In this document: positions 56,302 through 64,000 of the stretch, in pieces
How positions within the stretch are numbered: the stretch's first letter is position 1
Layout of the letters: every line of letters begins with the position of its first letter
Assembly (NCBI RefSeq): GCF_001465545.3
Contig: NZ_CP013480.3
Location: 2,294,001-2,358,000 of the forward strand
From: Pandoraea norimbergensis
GTDB taxonomy: Bacteria > Pseudomonadota > Gammaproteobacteria > Burkholderiales > Burkholderiaceae
Direction of reading: 5' to 3'
DNA length: 64,000 nt
Translations under genes and position numbers: made by a program
The notes under the pieces: model-generated
The model's database searches: none
The model's input: the letters and a program-made list of their open reading frames with translations, nothing else
What the model was told of the DNA's origin: nothing

Positions 56302-58890
56302 ATGATGAAAAGACTGTGGTTTCAACTGCACTGGTTTTTCGGCATCACCGCCGGGCTGGTGCTGGCAGTGGTCGGCCTGACCGGCGCGCTCCTTTCTTAC
56401 GATGACGAACTCACGCGCGCCTTCAGCTCGGGCGTGATGACCGTGCCTGTGCGCGACGGCGGCCGGCTGCCCGTGCCCGAACTGGTCGCACGCGTGCACG
56501 ACGCCGTCCCTGATCGCCGCATTCTGCTGATGACGGTGGTGCGTACTCCCGAAGATGCCGTGGGCGTACGTCTGTCGACCGGCGACGGTCCGCGCGGCGA
56601 AACCTATTTCGTCGATCCTTACACGGGTGAAATGCTCGGCCGCTCGAAGGCCGACGTCGTGTTCCGTTTCATCATGGACATCCACCGCTTCCTGACGGTG
56701 GAAGGCATCGGCAAGCAGATCACCGGCGCGGCCACGTTGCTGCTATTCCTGCTGGCGCTGAGTGGCCTGTATCTGCGTTGGCCGCGCCGTCTGGGCAACT
56801 GGCGTGCGTGGTTTCACATTGATTTCAAGAAGAAGGGCCGGCCGTTCCTCTGGAATCTGCACGCGGTGATCGGCACGGTGGTGCTGGTGCCGTATTTGTT
56901 GTCGGCCACGACCGGGCTTTACTGGTCGTACGACTGGTGGCGCGGCATGCTGTTTTCCGTCGCTGGGGTTCAGCAACCGGTGCGCAACAAGCCGGCGGCA
57001 CAACCGAAGATGGCGAAGCGAGGGGACGAGGGCGGCGAGCGCAAGAAGCCCGCACTGCCGAATCTGGCCGACACCGACGTGAACGTCGCGTGGGACGCGT
57101 TCAAGGCTGAAGTCCCGAACTACACCAAAGTCTATCTGCGCCCGGCCCAGAAAGCGGGTGGCCCGCTCCAGATGACGTGGCTCGACGATTCGGTGCCACA
57201 TGAGCGCGCATTCAGCCGTCTGGATGTGGACGCGGTGACGGGCAAGGTCAGCAACGTGGAGCGTTACGGCCAGAAGACCGTAGGTGGCCAGTTGATGACG
57301 AGCATCTACGCACTGCATCGCGGCAGCTTCTTCGGGCCGGTGGGCATCGTCGTCATGATGCTGTCGAGCCTGATGATGCCGGTGTTCTTCGTCACCGGCT
57401 GGATGCTCTACCTCGATCGTCGCAAGAAAAAACGGGCGCTGGCGGCGTCGCGGCCGGCGGCTGCCGGCAATGACAAGCCGTCGGCTGGCGGGGCGTTGGC
57501 CGACGAGGGGGTTCTGATCGGGTTTGCCAGCCAGAGCGGCGTGGCCGAAGGCCTCGCTTGGCAGACGGCTGGCATGTTGCAGGGTGCAGGTGTGCCCGCA
57601 CAAATTCAACCGCTCGCACGCATCGGCGAGGCGCAACTCGGCACCGCCAAGCGCGCACTTTTCATTGTCAGCACGTTCGGTGACGGTGAGCCGCCTGACA
57701 GCGCCCGCCGCTTTGCCCAGCAACTGATGAATCAGGCGATGGCGTTGCCGACACTGCGCTTCGCCGTGCTCTCGCTGGGGGATAGCCAGTACGACCGGTT
57801 CTGCGGCTTCGGGCGCACGCTCGACGGCTGGCTGCGCGCGCAGGGCGGCGTGGCGGCGTTTGAACCTATTGAAGTCGACCGGGGCGACCCGGGCGCTTGG
57901 GCGCGATGGCAGGAGCGGCTGGGTGAATGGCTGGGCCGACCGCTCTCCGCAGCGAAGCCCGATGATTCGCCCGTCTTCCAATCATGGCAACTCGCAGAGC
58001 GCACGTTGCTGAACCCGGGCAGTACCGGTTTGCCGGCCTATCACGTGGCCTTTACGCCGCCGCCGGGCGTCAAGTGGGTGGCGGGTGATCTGGTGGAAGT
58101 GTTGCCGCGTCATCCGCAGGCGCGCATCGACGCGTGGCTTGCGGGCAGCGTCTGGGCGTCGGATGTCCGGGTGACGGTCGCCGGGCGAGAAGTGACGCTG
58201 GGCGAAGCGCTGCGCGAGCGCGTTCTGCCCGATGCGGCACCCCCCGCCGGTATCGACTTGCAGACATGGCTTGCGCCGCTGGCGACGCTGCCCGAGCGCG
58301 AGTATTCGATTGCCTCGACACCGGCAGAAGGCCAGTTGGCATTGCTGGTGCGTCAGACACGCAATCCCGATGGTTCGCTTGGCTTGGGTTCCGGCTGGCT
58401 GACCGATGGCGTGGCGCTGGGCGGTGACGTCATGATGCGCGTGCGTCCGAACCCGGGCTTCCATGGTCCGCAAGACGATCGCGGCGTGATCCTTATCGGC
58501 AACGGTACCGGACTTGCCGGTCTGCGTGCGCACTTGTCCGAGCGCATTGCACAGGGACGCCGTCGCAACTGGCTGATCTTCGGCGAGCGTCAGGCGGCGC
58601 ACGACAGCTTCCACGATGTGACGTTGCGTGACTGGCAGGCACAGGGTGGCATTGCCCGCATCGACCGTGTGTATTCGCGCGATCAGGCGGCACGCATCTA
58701 CGTGCAGGATCGCGTGCGGGAAGTCGCATCGGACATCGCCGAATGGGTGCAGCAGGGCGCTTCGATCTATGTCTGCGGCAGTTTGTCCGGCATGGCACCT
58801 GCGGTCGACGCGGCACTCGCCGACGCCATCGGCGCGCAGGCATTGCTCGATCTGTCCGCACAGGGGCGGTATCGTCGCGACATCTATTAA
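56302..58890 (+). CDS. PepSY membrane - flavodoxin - NADPH reductase fusion
   Basis: 862 residues. The N-terminal PepSY-TM part has four membrane segments (about 12-32, 140-160, 195-215, 345-365), with His pairs in LHWFFGIT and DIHRF that may bind heme. A flavodoxin (about 400-540: IGFASQSGVAEGLA, STFGDGEPPDSA, LGDSQYDRF) follows, then a CysJ-like FAD and NADPH part (REYSIASTP, ILIGNGTGLAGLRA). Such fusions are annotated as sulfite reductase flavoprotein components, but the closest role is siderophore-iron or heme-linked reduction at the inner membrane. A Fur box upstream supports this. The start is at 56302 (MMKRLWFQ). It is followed by a terminator. Confidence 0.86.
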   Translation: MMKRLWFQLHWFFGITAGLVLAVVGLTGALLSYDDELTRAFSSGVMTVPVRDGGRLPVPELVARVHDAVPDRRILLMTVVRTPEDAVGVRLSTGDGPRGETYFVDPYTGEMLGRSKADVVFRFIMDIHRFLTVEGIGKQITGAATLLLFLLALSGLYLRWPRRLGNWRAWFHIDFKKKGRPFLWNLHAVIGTVVLVPYLLSATTGLYWSYDWWRGMLFSVAGVQQPVRNKPAAQPKMAKRGDEGGERKKPALPNLADTDVNVAWDAFKAEVPNYTKVYLRPAQKAGGPLQMTWLDDSVPHERAFSRLDVDAVTGKVSNVERYGQKTVGGQLMTSIYALHRGSFFGPVGIVVMMLSSLMMPVFFVTGWMLYLDRRKKKRALAASRPAAAGNDKPSAGGALADEGVLIGFASQSGVAEGLAWQTAGMLQGAGVPAQIQPLARIGEAQLGTAKRALFIVSTFGDGEPPDSARRFAQQLMNQAMALPTLRFAVLSLGDSQYDRFCGFGRTLDGWLRAQGGVAAFEPIEVDRGDPGAWARWQERLGEWLGRPLSAAKPDDSPVFQSWQLAERTLLNPGSTGLPAYHVAFTPPPGVKWVAGDLVEVLPRHPQARIDAWLAGSVWASDVRVTVAGREVTLGEALRERVLPDAAPPAGIDLQTWLAPLATLPEREYSIASTPAEGQLALLVRQTRNPDGSLGLGSGWLTDGVALGGDVMMRVRPNPGFHGPQDDRGVILIGNGTGLAGLRAHLSERIAQGRRRNWLIFGERQAAHDSFHDVTLRDWQAQGGIARIDRVYSRDQAARIYVQDRVREVASDIAEWVQQGASIYVCGSLSGMAPAVDAALADAIGAQALLDLSAQGRYRRDIY

Positions 58891-58921
58891 GCGCTCACGC
58901 GCGGTGTGCTAACTTGTTGCG

Positions 58922-58949
58922 AGGGCCTGATGATCATCAGGCCCTTTTT
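58922..58949 (+). terminator. terminator after the PepSY reductase
   Basis: A perfect 24-bp palindrome with arms AGGGCCTGATGA/TCATCAGGCCCT, ending in a run of five T. Confidence 0.88.
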
Positions 58950-58987
58950 CCATAAGCTTCATGACAACGGGTCTTGCAGGAGGGGCA

Positions 58988-59272
58988 ATGACGACAACGT
59001 GGCAAATCATCGTGCATGGGGTGGTGCAAGGCGTTGGCTACCGGGCCTCGTGTGTCGTGGCTGCCCACAGGCTCGGCGTGAATGGCTGGGTGCGTAACCG
59101 GCGCGACGGGACGGTGGAAGCGATAGCGCAAGGCAGCGCCGATCAGTTGCTCGCGTTCTGCGAATGGATGCGGCAGGGGCCACCCGGGGCGCAGGTCACG
59201 TCTTGCGAAGTTGACAAGGCGTGGATCGCCGAGACGCCGCTCAAGGGTTTCGAGCAGCGCGCCAGCGTCTGA
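58988..59272 (+). CDS. acyP: acylphosphatase
   Basis: Hydrolyses carboxyl-phosphate bonds such as in acetyl phosphate. 94 residues. Catalytic Arg19 and Asn37 are in GVVQGVGYRASC and GWVRNRRDGTVE. AGGAGG immediately before the ATG at 58988. A single-gene unit between two terminators or convergent genes. Confidence 0.95.
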   Translation: MTTTWQIIVHGVVQGVGYRASCVVAAHRLGVNGWVRNRRDGTVEAIAQGSADQLLAFCEWMRQGPPGAQVTSCEVDKAWIAETPLKGFEQRASV

Positions 59273-59351
59273 GTTTTCAGTGGGGTAGGGGATCGGCGAA
59301 CCGGCGTCGAGAACCGACGCCGGTGAGTGGCGCAACCGGGCGGGGACCGGT

Positions 59352-60995
59352 TTAGGCGGCGAGCGCCAGCGCACCGTGCGACGGAGCAGCGGCCGCAGCA
59401 CCCTGCATGCCGATCGAGGCGTGGGTCGAATCATGCGCCGACAGCCGGAACAGCGCGACCGACTCGCGCAAGCGTGCGGCTTGCGATTCCAAGGCGGCAG
59501 CGGCTGCGGAAGCTTCTTCCACGAGCGCCGCATTCTGTTGCGTCATCTCGTCCATCTGCGTCACGGCACCGTTGACTTGCTCGATGCCGCTGGACTGCTC
59601 GACGCTGGCGGCCGAGATCTCGCCCATGATGTCGGTGACGCGTTTGACCGACTGCACCACTTCAATCATCGTCGCGCCTGCCCGTTCGACCAGACGGGTG
59701 CCGGTCTCGACACGGCTGCCCGACGCGTCGATCAATCCCTTGATTTCCTTGGCGGCTGCCGCGCTGCGTTGGGCAAGCGTGCGCACTTCGCCCGCAACCA
59801 CCGCAAAACCACGGCCCTGCTCGCCGGCCCGCGCGGCTTCGACGGCGGCGTTGAGCGCCAGAATGTTGGTCTGGAAGGCAATGCCGTCGATGACGGTCAG
59901 GATGTCGTTGACCTTTTGCGAGGCTTCGGAAATATCGCGCATGGTCGTGACAACCTCCTGCACGACTTCGCCGCCACGTGAGGCGGTCTCCGATGCCGTC
60001 ACGGCCAGTTGACTCGCGGCACGTGCGTTCTCGGCGTTCTGCTTCACGACGGCGGTCAGCTCTTCCATGCTCGCTGCGGTTTGCTCCAGCGAGGACGCCT
60101 GCGATTCGGTGCGTGCCGACAGGTCGGCATTGCCGTCGGCAATTTCGCGGGCGCTGCCGTGAATGGCTTCGGTGCTTTCGCGCACGGTGCCGACGGTGCC
60201 GGCAATGCCGTCGCGCATGCGGCCGAGGGCGCCGAACAACTGGCCCATCTCGTTGTTGGTGCGCTGTTCTACGCGATGGCTCAGATCGCCAGCCGCCATG
60301 CGCTCGAAGTGCCCGATGGCTTCACGAATCGGACGCAGCACGGCGCGGGCCAGCATGGCGCGGCCCCAGAGGGCGACGAGCAGGGCGATCACCAACGTGA
60401 CGCCAAGCGCAATGCGCATGATGTTGTAGCGCTGTTGGGCGGCCTCGAAGCGGTCTTTCTGACGCGCAATCTGAATGTCCTGCAACTCGCGGATGGCGCT
60501 GTCGACGGCGTTGTAAGCCGACGGCGCGACGCGTGCCTGAATCTGGTGGAAGCCCGCCACATCACCCTGCTTGAGCGCGTTCATCGCCGGGGTAATCACG
60601 TTCTCGAAGAAGTTTCGGCGCTTGGTGTCGGCGGCCTTGGCCAACTCCGCTTCGTGCGTGTCTTCCTTGGGACGTTTCAGATAATCGTTCCAGAGGGCGT
60701 CGGAAGCGGCGATGTATTGGTTGCCGCGCTTGAGCACCTTTTCCGACTCGTCCGGGTCAGCGCCGAGGCTGACATAGGAGGCGAACGTCGCCATTGAGAG
60801 GCGAGTCCGCAGAAGCTGCTCGCCCGTGCCCTTGAGTTCGGCCAGAGCGGGGGTGTCGTCCGTGGCCATCTTGCTCAGGGACTCGTTGCTGGAACTGAGC
60901 GCTTGCAAGCCCAGCACGCTAACGAGGACGAGAACTGCACCAAGCAAACCAAGGACCAGTGTCAGGCTGGTCCGAATCGTCATGTTCTTATACAT
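59352..60995 (-). CDS. methyl-accepting chemotaxis protein
   Basis: 547 residues. Two membrane segments (about 9-31 and 190-213) frame a periplasmic four-helix-bundle ligand domain; then HAMP (about 215-265) and the cytoplasmic signalling hairpin, whose tip reads [20 protein letters not shown]. It feeds CheA/CheY. There is no C-terminal NWETF-type pentapeptide. Start at 60993-60995 ([10 protein letters not shown]), with a second ATG 4 codons on; no strong ribosome site. Ligand unknown. Confidence 0.94.
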   Translation of the reverse strand: MYKNMTIRTSLTLVLGLLGAVLVLVSVLGLQALSSSNESLSKMATDDTPALAELKGTGEQLLRTRLSMATFASYVSLGADPDESEKVLKRGNQYIAASDALWNDYLKRPKEDTHEAELAKAADTKRRNFFENVITPAMNALKQGDVAGFHQIQARVAPSAYNAVDSAIRELQDIQIARQKDRFEAAQQRYNIMRIALGVTLVIALLVALWGRAMLARAVLRPIREAIGHFERMAAGDLSHRVEQRTNNEMGQLFGALGRMRDGIAGTVGTVRESTEAIHGSAREIADGNADLSARTESQASSLEQTAASMEELTAVVKQNAENARAASQLAVTASETASRGGEVVQEVVTTMRDISEASQKVNDILTVIDGIAFQTNILALNAAVEAARAGEQGRGFAVVAGEVRTLAQRSAAAAKEIKGLIDASGSRVETGTRLVERAGATMIEVVQSVKRVTDIMGEISAASVEQSSGIEQVNGAVTQMDEMTQQNAALVEEASAAAAALESQAARLRESVALFRLSAHDSTHASIGMQGAAAAAPSHGALALAA

Positions 60996-61265
60996 ATTTA
61001 TCGATGGAATGTGTGCCCGGGTCGCGGAAAGAGAACACGCGGCCTCCCCCGCCGGATGCTTCGAACAAAGCGGGTCATAGGGATTATCGGCAGATGAGAC
61101 ACAGAACTTGAGCCGTTTTGTCCGGCGAAATCCGAAAGCCCGCCTAGTCATGTCGAAGTTCGGAATTTGCGCAGTCGCAAAGCGCTCGCCAGACGCCAGA
61201 CTCAAGGCTGTTCAGTTCCTCAGTACGCCGAAGCGCTCACGAGCGCAGTGAAGCGTCTTCACACG

Positions 61266-62993
61266 ATGACTTTCAACGATCTCCCGAATGATGGCCTCGA
61301 CGGTTGCCGCGATGACGCGATGATGCGAACGGAGTCAGCCGCCACCGAAATCGATGCCGCGCTGACCTCGTTGCCTTCCCTTACAGAGGAGGGCGGCATC
61401 GATTTGGCCGACCCATTCCGCATGGCACTGGTCCACGAACTTCGCGCGCCGTTGCAGGTGCTGCAAGGGCAACTGGATGCGTTGACCGGCGATGATGACG
61501 CCAGCGGCACCGGCGGCACCGGCGGCACCGGCGGCACTAGCGGGGCCGATCGGATGGACGCCGGGCACGCCGCCGGATTTTCGCCCGAACCCGGCAGGGT
61601 CGCCGGGAATGCACGATTCGACACCATGCGAGAGGCGCTCGATGTACTCGTGCGTGTCGTGGACGATGTGTTGCAGCTCGGGCAGGGCGATGCCGTGGAG
61701 ATGCCGCTGCGCGATGAACCCTTTGAAGTGCGGGCGCAACTGGACGGCGAAGTCAGGCTCTTCGCCGCAGAAGCACGCGCGAAGGGCCTGACGCTACGCT
61801 GCAATGTCGACGACGAGGTACCCGCCGTATTGCGAGGCGATGCCGTGCGGCTGCGGCAGATCGTGCGCACGCTCCTTGCCAACGCACTCAAGTACACAGC
61901 CGAGGGTGAAGTTTGCGTTCGGGGTTCGTGGCGAGCGCAGGCGGAACATTTGACTGTGTGTGTGACTGACACCGGGCCGGGCATTCCCGAAGGGGCCCGA
62001 GAAGCTGTCTTCCATGCGTTTTATCGGGGGCAGCCGACGATCCCGGGCACGGGGCTCGGCTTATGGATCGCACGCCGTTGGGCGCATCGGATGGGCGGCG
62101 CGCTGCTCGCGGAGACACCCGCGCGAGGTGCGCACTTGCGCTTGTCGTTGCCATTTCCACCGCTTTCGCCACCGGCGGGCCGTGGCCTGATATCGCTCAT
62201 CGACGCATCCGGCGGCGCCAGCTACTTCGAGAACGCAGACCAAGCGTTGCCGGTCGCCGTCGTGGCGGTTCGGGAAGGACTGCGCGTACTCGTGGTGGAG
62301 GACCACCCGATCAACCGCCTCGTGCTGTGCGAGCAGTTGGGTGCACTGGGGTGCGTGGCGCAGGGAGTGGGCGACGCGGCGGAGGCACTCGCCCACTGGG
62401 CGGCGTGCGAAGTCGATGTGGTGCTGACGGACGTGCAACTCGGGCAAGTCTGCGGGCTGACGTTGGCGGGGGATTTGCAGCGAATGGCAACGGTGCTGCA
62501 TCGCCCGCCCCCGGTCGTGATTGCCGTGACCGGATCGGTGCTCGACGCGCGCATGGCGAGGGAGGCGGGTATCGACACGGTGCTGCCGAAGCCAGTGTCT
62601 CGTCGGCGGTTGCAACAGGTGCTCGCGGCGCGCTGGCCACGGCCGGTGGCAGTCGGACACGACGCTGAATCGTCGCCTGTTGTCGGCGCCATGCCGGAAG
62701 CCCCGCATGCCCCGCATGCCCCGCATGCCATGCATGCCATGCATGCCATGCAGATCAATCCGAAATTACCGCTTCACATGGATGCTGTGGCGAGGGGCGT
62801 GATGCGTGCCGAGATGGCGAAAGACATCGCGCAGTTCCGCCGTTTGCTCCGGCGCCGGCACCAAGGCGACCTCGCCGCGGCGCAGGCGGTGTTGCATCGC
62901 ATGCAGGGGGCGTGCCGCATGTTCGGCGATCCCGAGTTGCTGGCGCGCTGCGCGTCGCTGGCCGCGAAGCTCGCGGCCTTCCCCTCGATCTGA
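61266..62993 (+). CDS. soluble hybrid histidine kinase with receiver and HPt-like end
   Basis: 575 residues, no membrane segment or obvious sensor domain. Order: HisKA with His57 (VHELRAPLQ), a HATPase (Asn206 in LLANALKYTAEG, DTGPGIP, GTGLGLW), a receiver (Asp389 in VVLTDVQLG, Lys442 in LPKPV), and a C-terminal HPt-like helix pair with His544 (VLHRMQGACRMFG). Two repeat tracts break it: a Gly/Thr run at residues 81-93 between the DHp helices, and (A-P/M-H) triplets at 479-495 before HPt. It probably is activated by a partner, perhaps the neighbouring chemoreceptor. No response regulator is next to it. Confidence 0.87.
   Translation: MTFNDLPNDGLDGCRDDAMMRTESAATEIDAALTSLPSLTEEGGIDLADPFRMALVHELRAPLQVLQGQLDALTGDDDASGTGGTGGTGGTSGADRMDAGHAAGFSPEPGRVAGNARFDTMREALDVLVRVVDDVLQLGQGDAVEMPLRDEPFEVRAQLDGEVRLFAAEARAKGLTLRCNVDDEVPAVLRGDAVRLRQIVRTLLANALKYTAEGEVCVRGSWRAQAEHLTVCVTDTGPGIPEGAREAVFHAFYRGQPTIPGTGLGLWIARRWAHRMGGALLAETPARGAHLRLSLPFPPLSPPAGRGLISLIDASGGASYFENADQALPVAVVAVREGLRVLVVEDHPINRLVLCEQLGALGCVAQGVGDAAEALAHWAACEVDVVLTDVQLGQVCGLTLAGDLQRMATVLHRPPPVVIAVTGSVLDARMAREAGIDTVLPKPVSRRRLQQVLAARWPRPVAVGHDAESSPVVGAMPEAPHAPHAPHAMHAMHAMQINPKLPLHMDAVARGVMRAEMAKDIAQFRRLLRRRHQGDLAAAQAVLHRMQGACRMFGDPELLARCASLAAKLAAFPSI
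61499..61543 (+). repeat. 9-bp tandem repeat in the kinase DHp loop
   Basis: About four copies of GGCACCGGC, coding Gly-Thr-Gly repeats (residues 81-91). The copy nearest the 3' end is degenerate. Confidence 0.8.
62701..62753 (+). repeat. 9-bp tandem repeat before the HPt-like end
   Basis: Six copies of CCCCGCATG / CCATGCATG type, coding Ala-Pro-His then Ala-Met-His. Both forms differ by one codon. Confidence 0.85.
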
Positions 62994-62994
62994 C

Positions 62995-63011
62995 GTGACA
63001 CTTAATGTCAC
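62995..63011. promoter_or_regulatory. inverted repeat upstream of higBA
   Basis: GTGACA-CTTAA-TGTCAC, 6-bp perfect arms, ending 48 bases before higB. Candidate HigA operator; it could also act as a weak end for the kinase gene. Confidence 0.5.
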
Positions 63012-63021
63012 TCATATAACG

Positions 63022-63049
63022 TTGTTCGTTTAACGATATGTGTTATAAA
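63022..63049 (+). promoter_or_regulatory. putative higBA promoter
   Basis: TTGTTC (63022-63027), 16 bases, TATAAA (63044-63049). If correct, transcription begins only a few bases before the higB ATG. A second candidate -10, TATAAC, lies at 63015-63020. Confidence 0.45.
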
Positions 63050-63058
63050 TTCAAACCT

Positions 63059-63340
63059 ATGATCCAGACCTTCTCGGACAAGGTGACCGCGGCACTCTTT
63101 ACCGGTCGCTACGTACGCAGGTTTCCAAAACCGATTCAGCGCGCCGCGTTACGCAAGTTATTGATGATCGATGCGGCGACTTGTGTGGAGGACTTGCTGG
63201 TGCCGCTGGGCAACCGATTGGAGGGTTTGCACGGTAAGCCAGTGGATTTGTGGAGCATTCGCGTCAATCAGCAATGGCGCGTGTGTTTCCGATTTGCCAA
63301 GGGCGATGCCTACGACGTGGGTATCGTCGACTATCACTGA
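63059..63340 (+). CDS. higB: HigB-type toxin (RelE/ParE superfamily)
   Basis: 93 residues. It fits HigB endoribonucleases, which cut mRNA at the ribosome: MIQTFSDKVTAALFTGRYV, then LLMIDAATCVEDLLVPLG, GKPVDLWSIRVNQQWRVCF and DYH at the end are typical of this group. The ATG at 63059 is chosen over one 21 bases upstream because the family begins MIxxF. No ribosome site is seen. It precedes higA by 14 bases, the toxin-first order of higBA loci. Confidence 0.9.
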   Translation: MIQTFSDKVTAALFTGRYVRRFPKPIQRAALRKLLMIDAATCVEDLLVPLGNRLEGLHGKPVDLWSIRVNQQWRVCFRFAKGDAYDVGIVDYH

Positions 63341-63354
63341 AATGGGGTTTTGCC

Positions 63355-63705
63355 ATGAGCATCAGACGAGATCAGATCGACCAGACCGATTTTGCGGGGC
63401 TGGTCACGGGGCAGTCGCTGGCGCCGATTCATCCGGGGGAAATTCTGCGCGAGGAATTCATGGTGCCGGGCGGCATGTCGGCGAACGCGCTGGCGTTGGC
63501 GCTTCATGTGCCGGCACCGCGCATCAACGACGTCGTGCGCGGCAAGCGGGGTATTTCGGCGGATACCGCCCTGCGTCTTGCGCGCTACTTCGGCACCTCT
63601 GCGGAGTTCTGGACCAATCTCCAGGCGTCGTACGACCTGCGTGTTGCCTTGCAGGCCGCCGGCGCGGACATCATCCGGCAGGTGCTCCCGCTGCGTGCGG
63701 CCTGA
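63355..63705 (+). CDS. higA: HigA-type antitoxin (XRE helix-turn-helix)
   Basis: 116 residues. The helix-turn-helix is MSANALALALHVPAPRINDV with GKRGISADTALRLARYFG, the HigA pattern, then a short tail (YDLRVALQAAGADIIRQVLP). It neutralises HigB and probably represses its own promoter. The ATG at 63355 has GGGG upstream. It ends 23 bases before the converging hemolysin III gene. Confidence 0.92.
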   Translation: MSIRRDQIDQTDFAGLVTGQSLAPIHPGEILREEFMVPGGMSANALALALHVPAPRINDVVRGKRGISADTALRLARYFGTSAEFWTNLQASYDLRVALQAAGADIIRQVLPLRAA

Positions 63706-63728
63706 CACGCTCAGTGTCAGACCCCGCG

Positions 63729-64000
63729 TCAGAGGTAGCGGCAGACCGCAAGGTAGTGGCAGGCCGTACCGCCAATGGCGAACAGGTGCCAGACCAGATG
63801 TCCGAATTTGATATGCCCGTCGAGCGAATAGAAGATCGCGCCGACGGTGTAGGCAACGCCACCGGCATATAGCCAGCCGGCACCAGGGCCGGGAATGGCT
63901 GCGAGCACGGGCCCTGCGACAAGCACTGCCACCCAGCCGAGGCAGATATACAGCGTTGTCGAGACGAGCGGCCGGTCGAGCAGGCCGAGCGTCTTGGCGA
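63729..64000 (-). CDS. hemolysin III / TrhA family membrane protein, 5' part missing
   Basis: Open from the window edge to a stop at 63729-63731, about 90 codons of the C-terminal part. Hydrophobic helices STTLYICLGWVAVLVAGP and YAGGVAYTVGAIFYSLD are followed by the family histidine motif GHLVWHLFAIGGTACHYLAV. PAQR-family proteins of this kind sit in the inner membrane; their function in bacteria (membrane fluidity is proposed) is not settled. Convergent with higA. Confidence 0.88.
   Translation of the reverse strand, partial: AKTLGLLDRPLVSTTLYICLGWVAVLVAGPVLAAIPGPGAGWLYAGGVAYTVGAIFYSLDGHIKFGHLVWHLFAIGGTACHYLAVCRYL

Noticed and set aside
62701..62753. CRISPR-like or mobile short repeats
   Set aside because: The units are 9 bases, contiguous and in frame in a protein; no spacers.

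Overview
The window looks like chromosomal DNA from a high-GC betaproteobacterium of the Burkholderiaceae, most like Pandoraea. This rests on gene order (tig-clpP-clpX-lon-hupB-tRNA-Val-tRNA-Asp-ppiD), on Burkholderia-like protein sequences and on dense coding; no database search was possible. I see no prophage, insertion sequence or CRISPR array. Nearly all long antisense reading frames are high-GC shadows of real genes.

Region by region. 1-7303 (minus strand): a fatty-acid beta-oxidation cluster with a PsrA-like TetR regulator, FadE, a long FabG-type dehydrogenase, a MaoC hydratase and a thiolase cut by the window edge. 7751-14591 (plus): protein quality control (trigger factor, ClpP, ClpX, Lon) and HU, followed by two tRNAs and the periplasmic folding factor PpiD. 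16969-27791: tesA and a YbbA-type ABC ATPase with overlapping divergent start codons, then pgi, nnr and dadA on minus and purL on plus. 27966-30341: a two-gene accessory cassette, an Ig-like repeat protein and a secreted cysteine-rich protein that is an internal duplication, with terminators on both sides. 30440-34929 (minus): parvulin, BolA, YciB, an OB-fold protein, MsrB and SelO.

35249-45699 (plus): an acyl-CoA ligase, a LivHMGF branched-chain type ABC transporter without a binding-protein gene, a FadB/FadJ-like enzyme, a nicotinamidase, a thioesterase and an NADP-dependent reductase. 45817-48023 (minus): ygfZ, a DUF4936 gene and an NRDE/TANGO2 gene, tightly coupled. 48212-52651 (plus): mltG-tmk-holB-tatD and an ankyrin lipoprotein. 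52695-55902 (minus): a crotonase and otsBA (trehalose). 56302-64000: a PepSY-flavodoxin reductase with a probable Fur box, acylphosphatase, a chemoreceptor, a soluble hybrid histidine kinase with repeat-expanded linkers, a HigBA toxin-antitoxin pair and the end of a hemolysin III gene.

How the genes fit together. Two fatty-acid or acyl-CoA modules (1-7303 and 35249-45699) each combine activation or transport with oxidation enzymes. The protease, chaperone and HU block is the conserved proteostasis core. MsrB, SelO, BolA, YgfZ, the NRDE protein and the PepSY reductase all touch redox, iron or heme handling. The least explained parts are the 27966-30341 cassette, the leader of livH, and the hybrid kinase.
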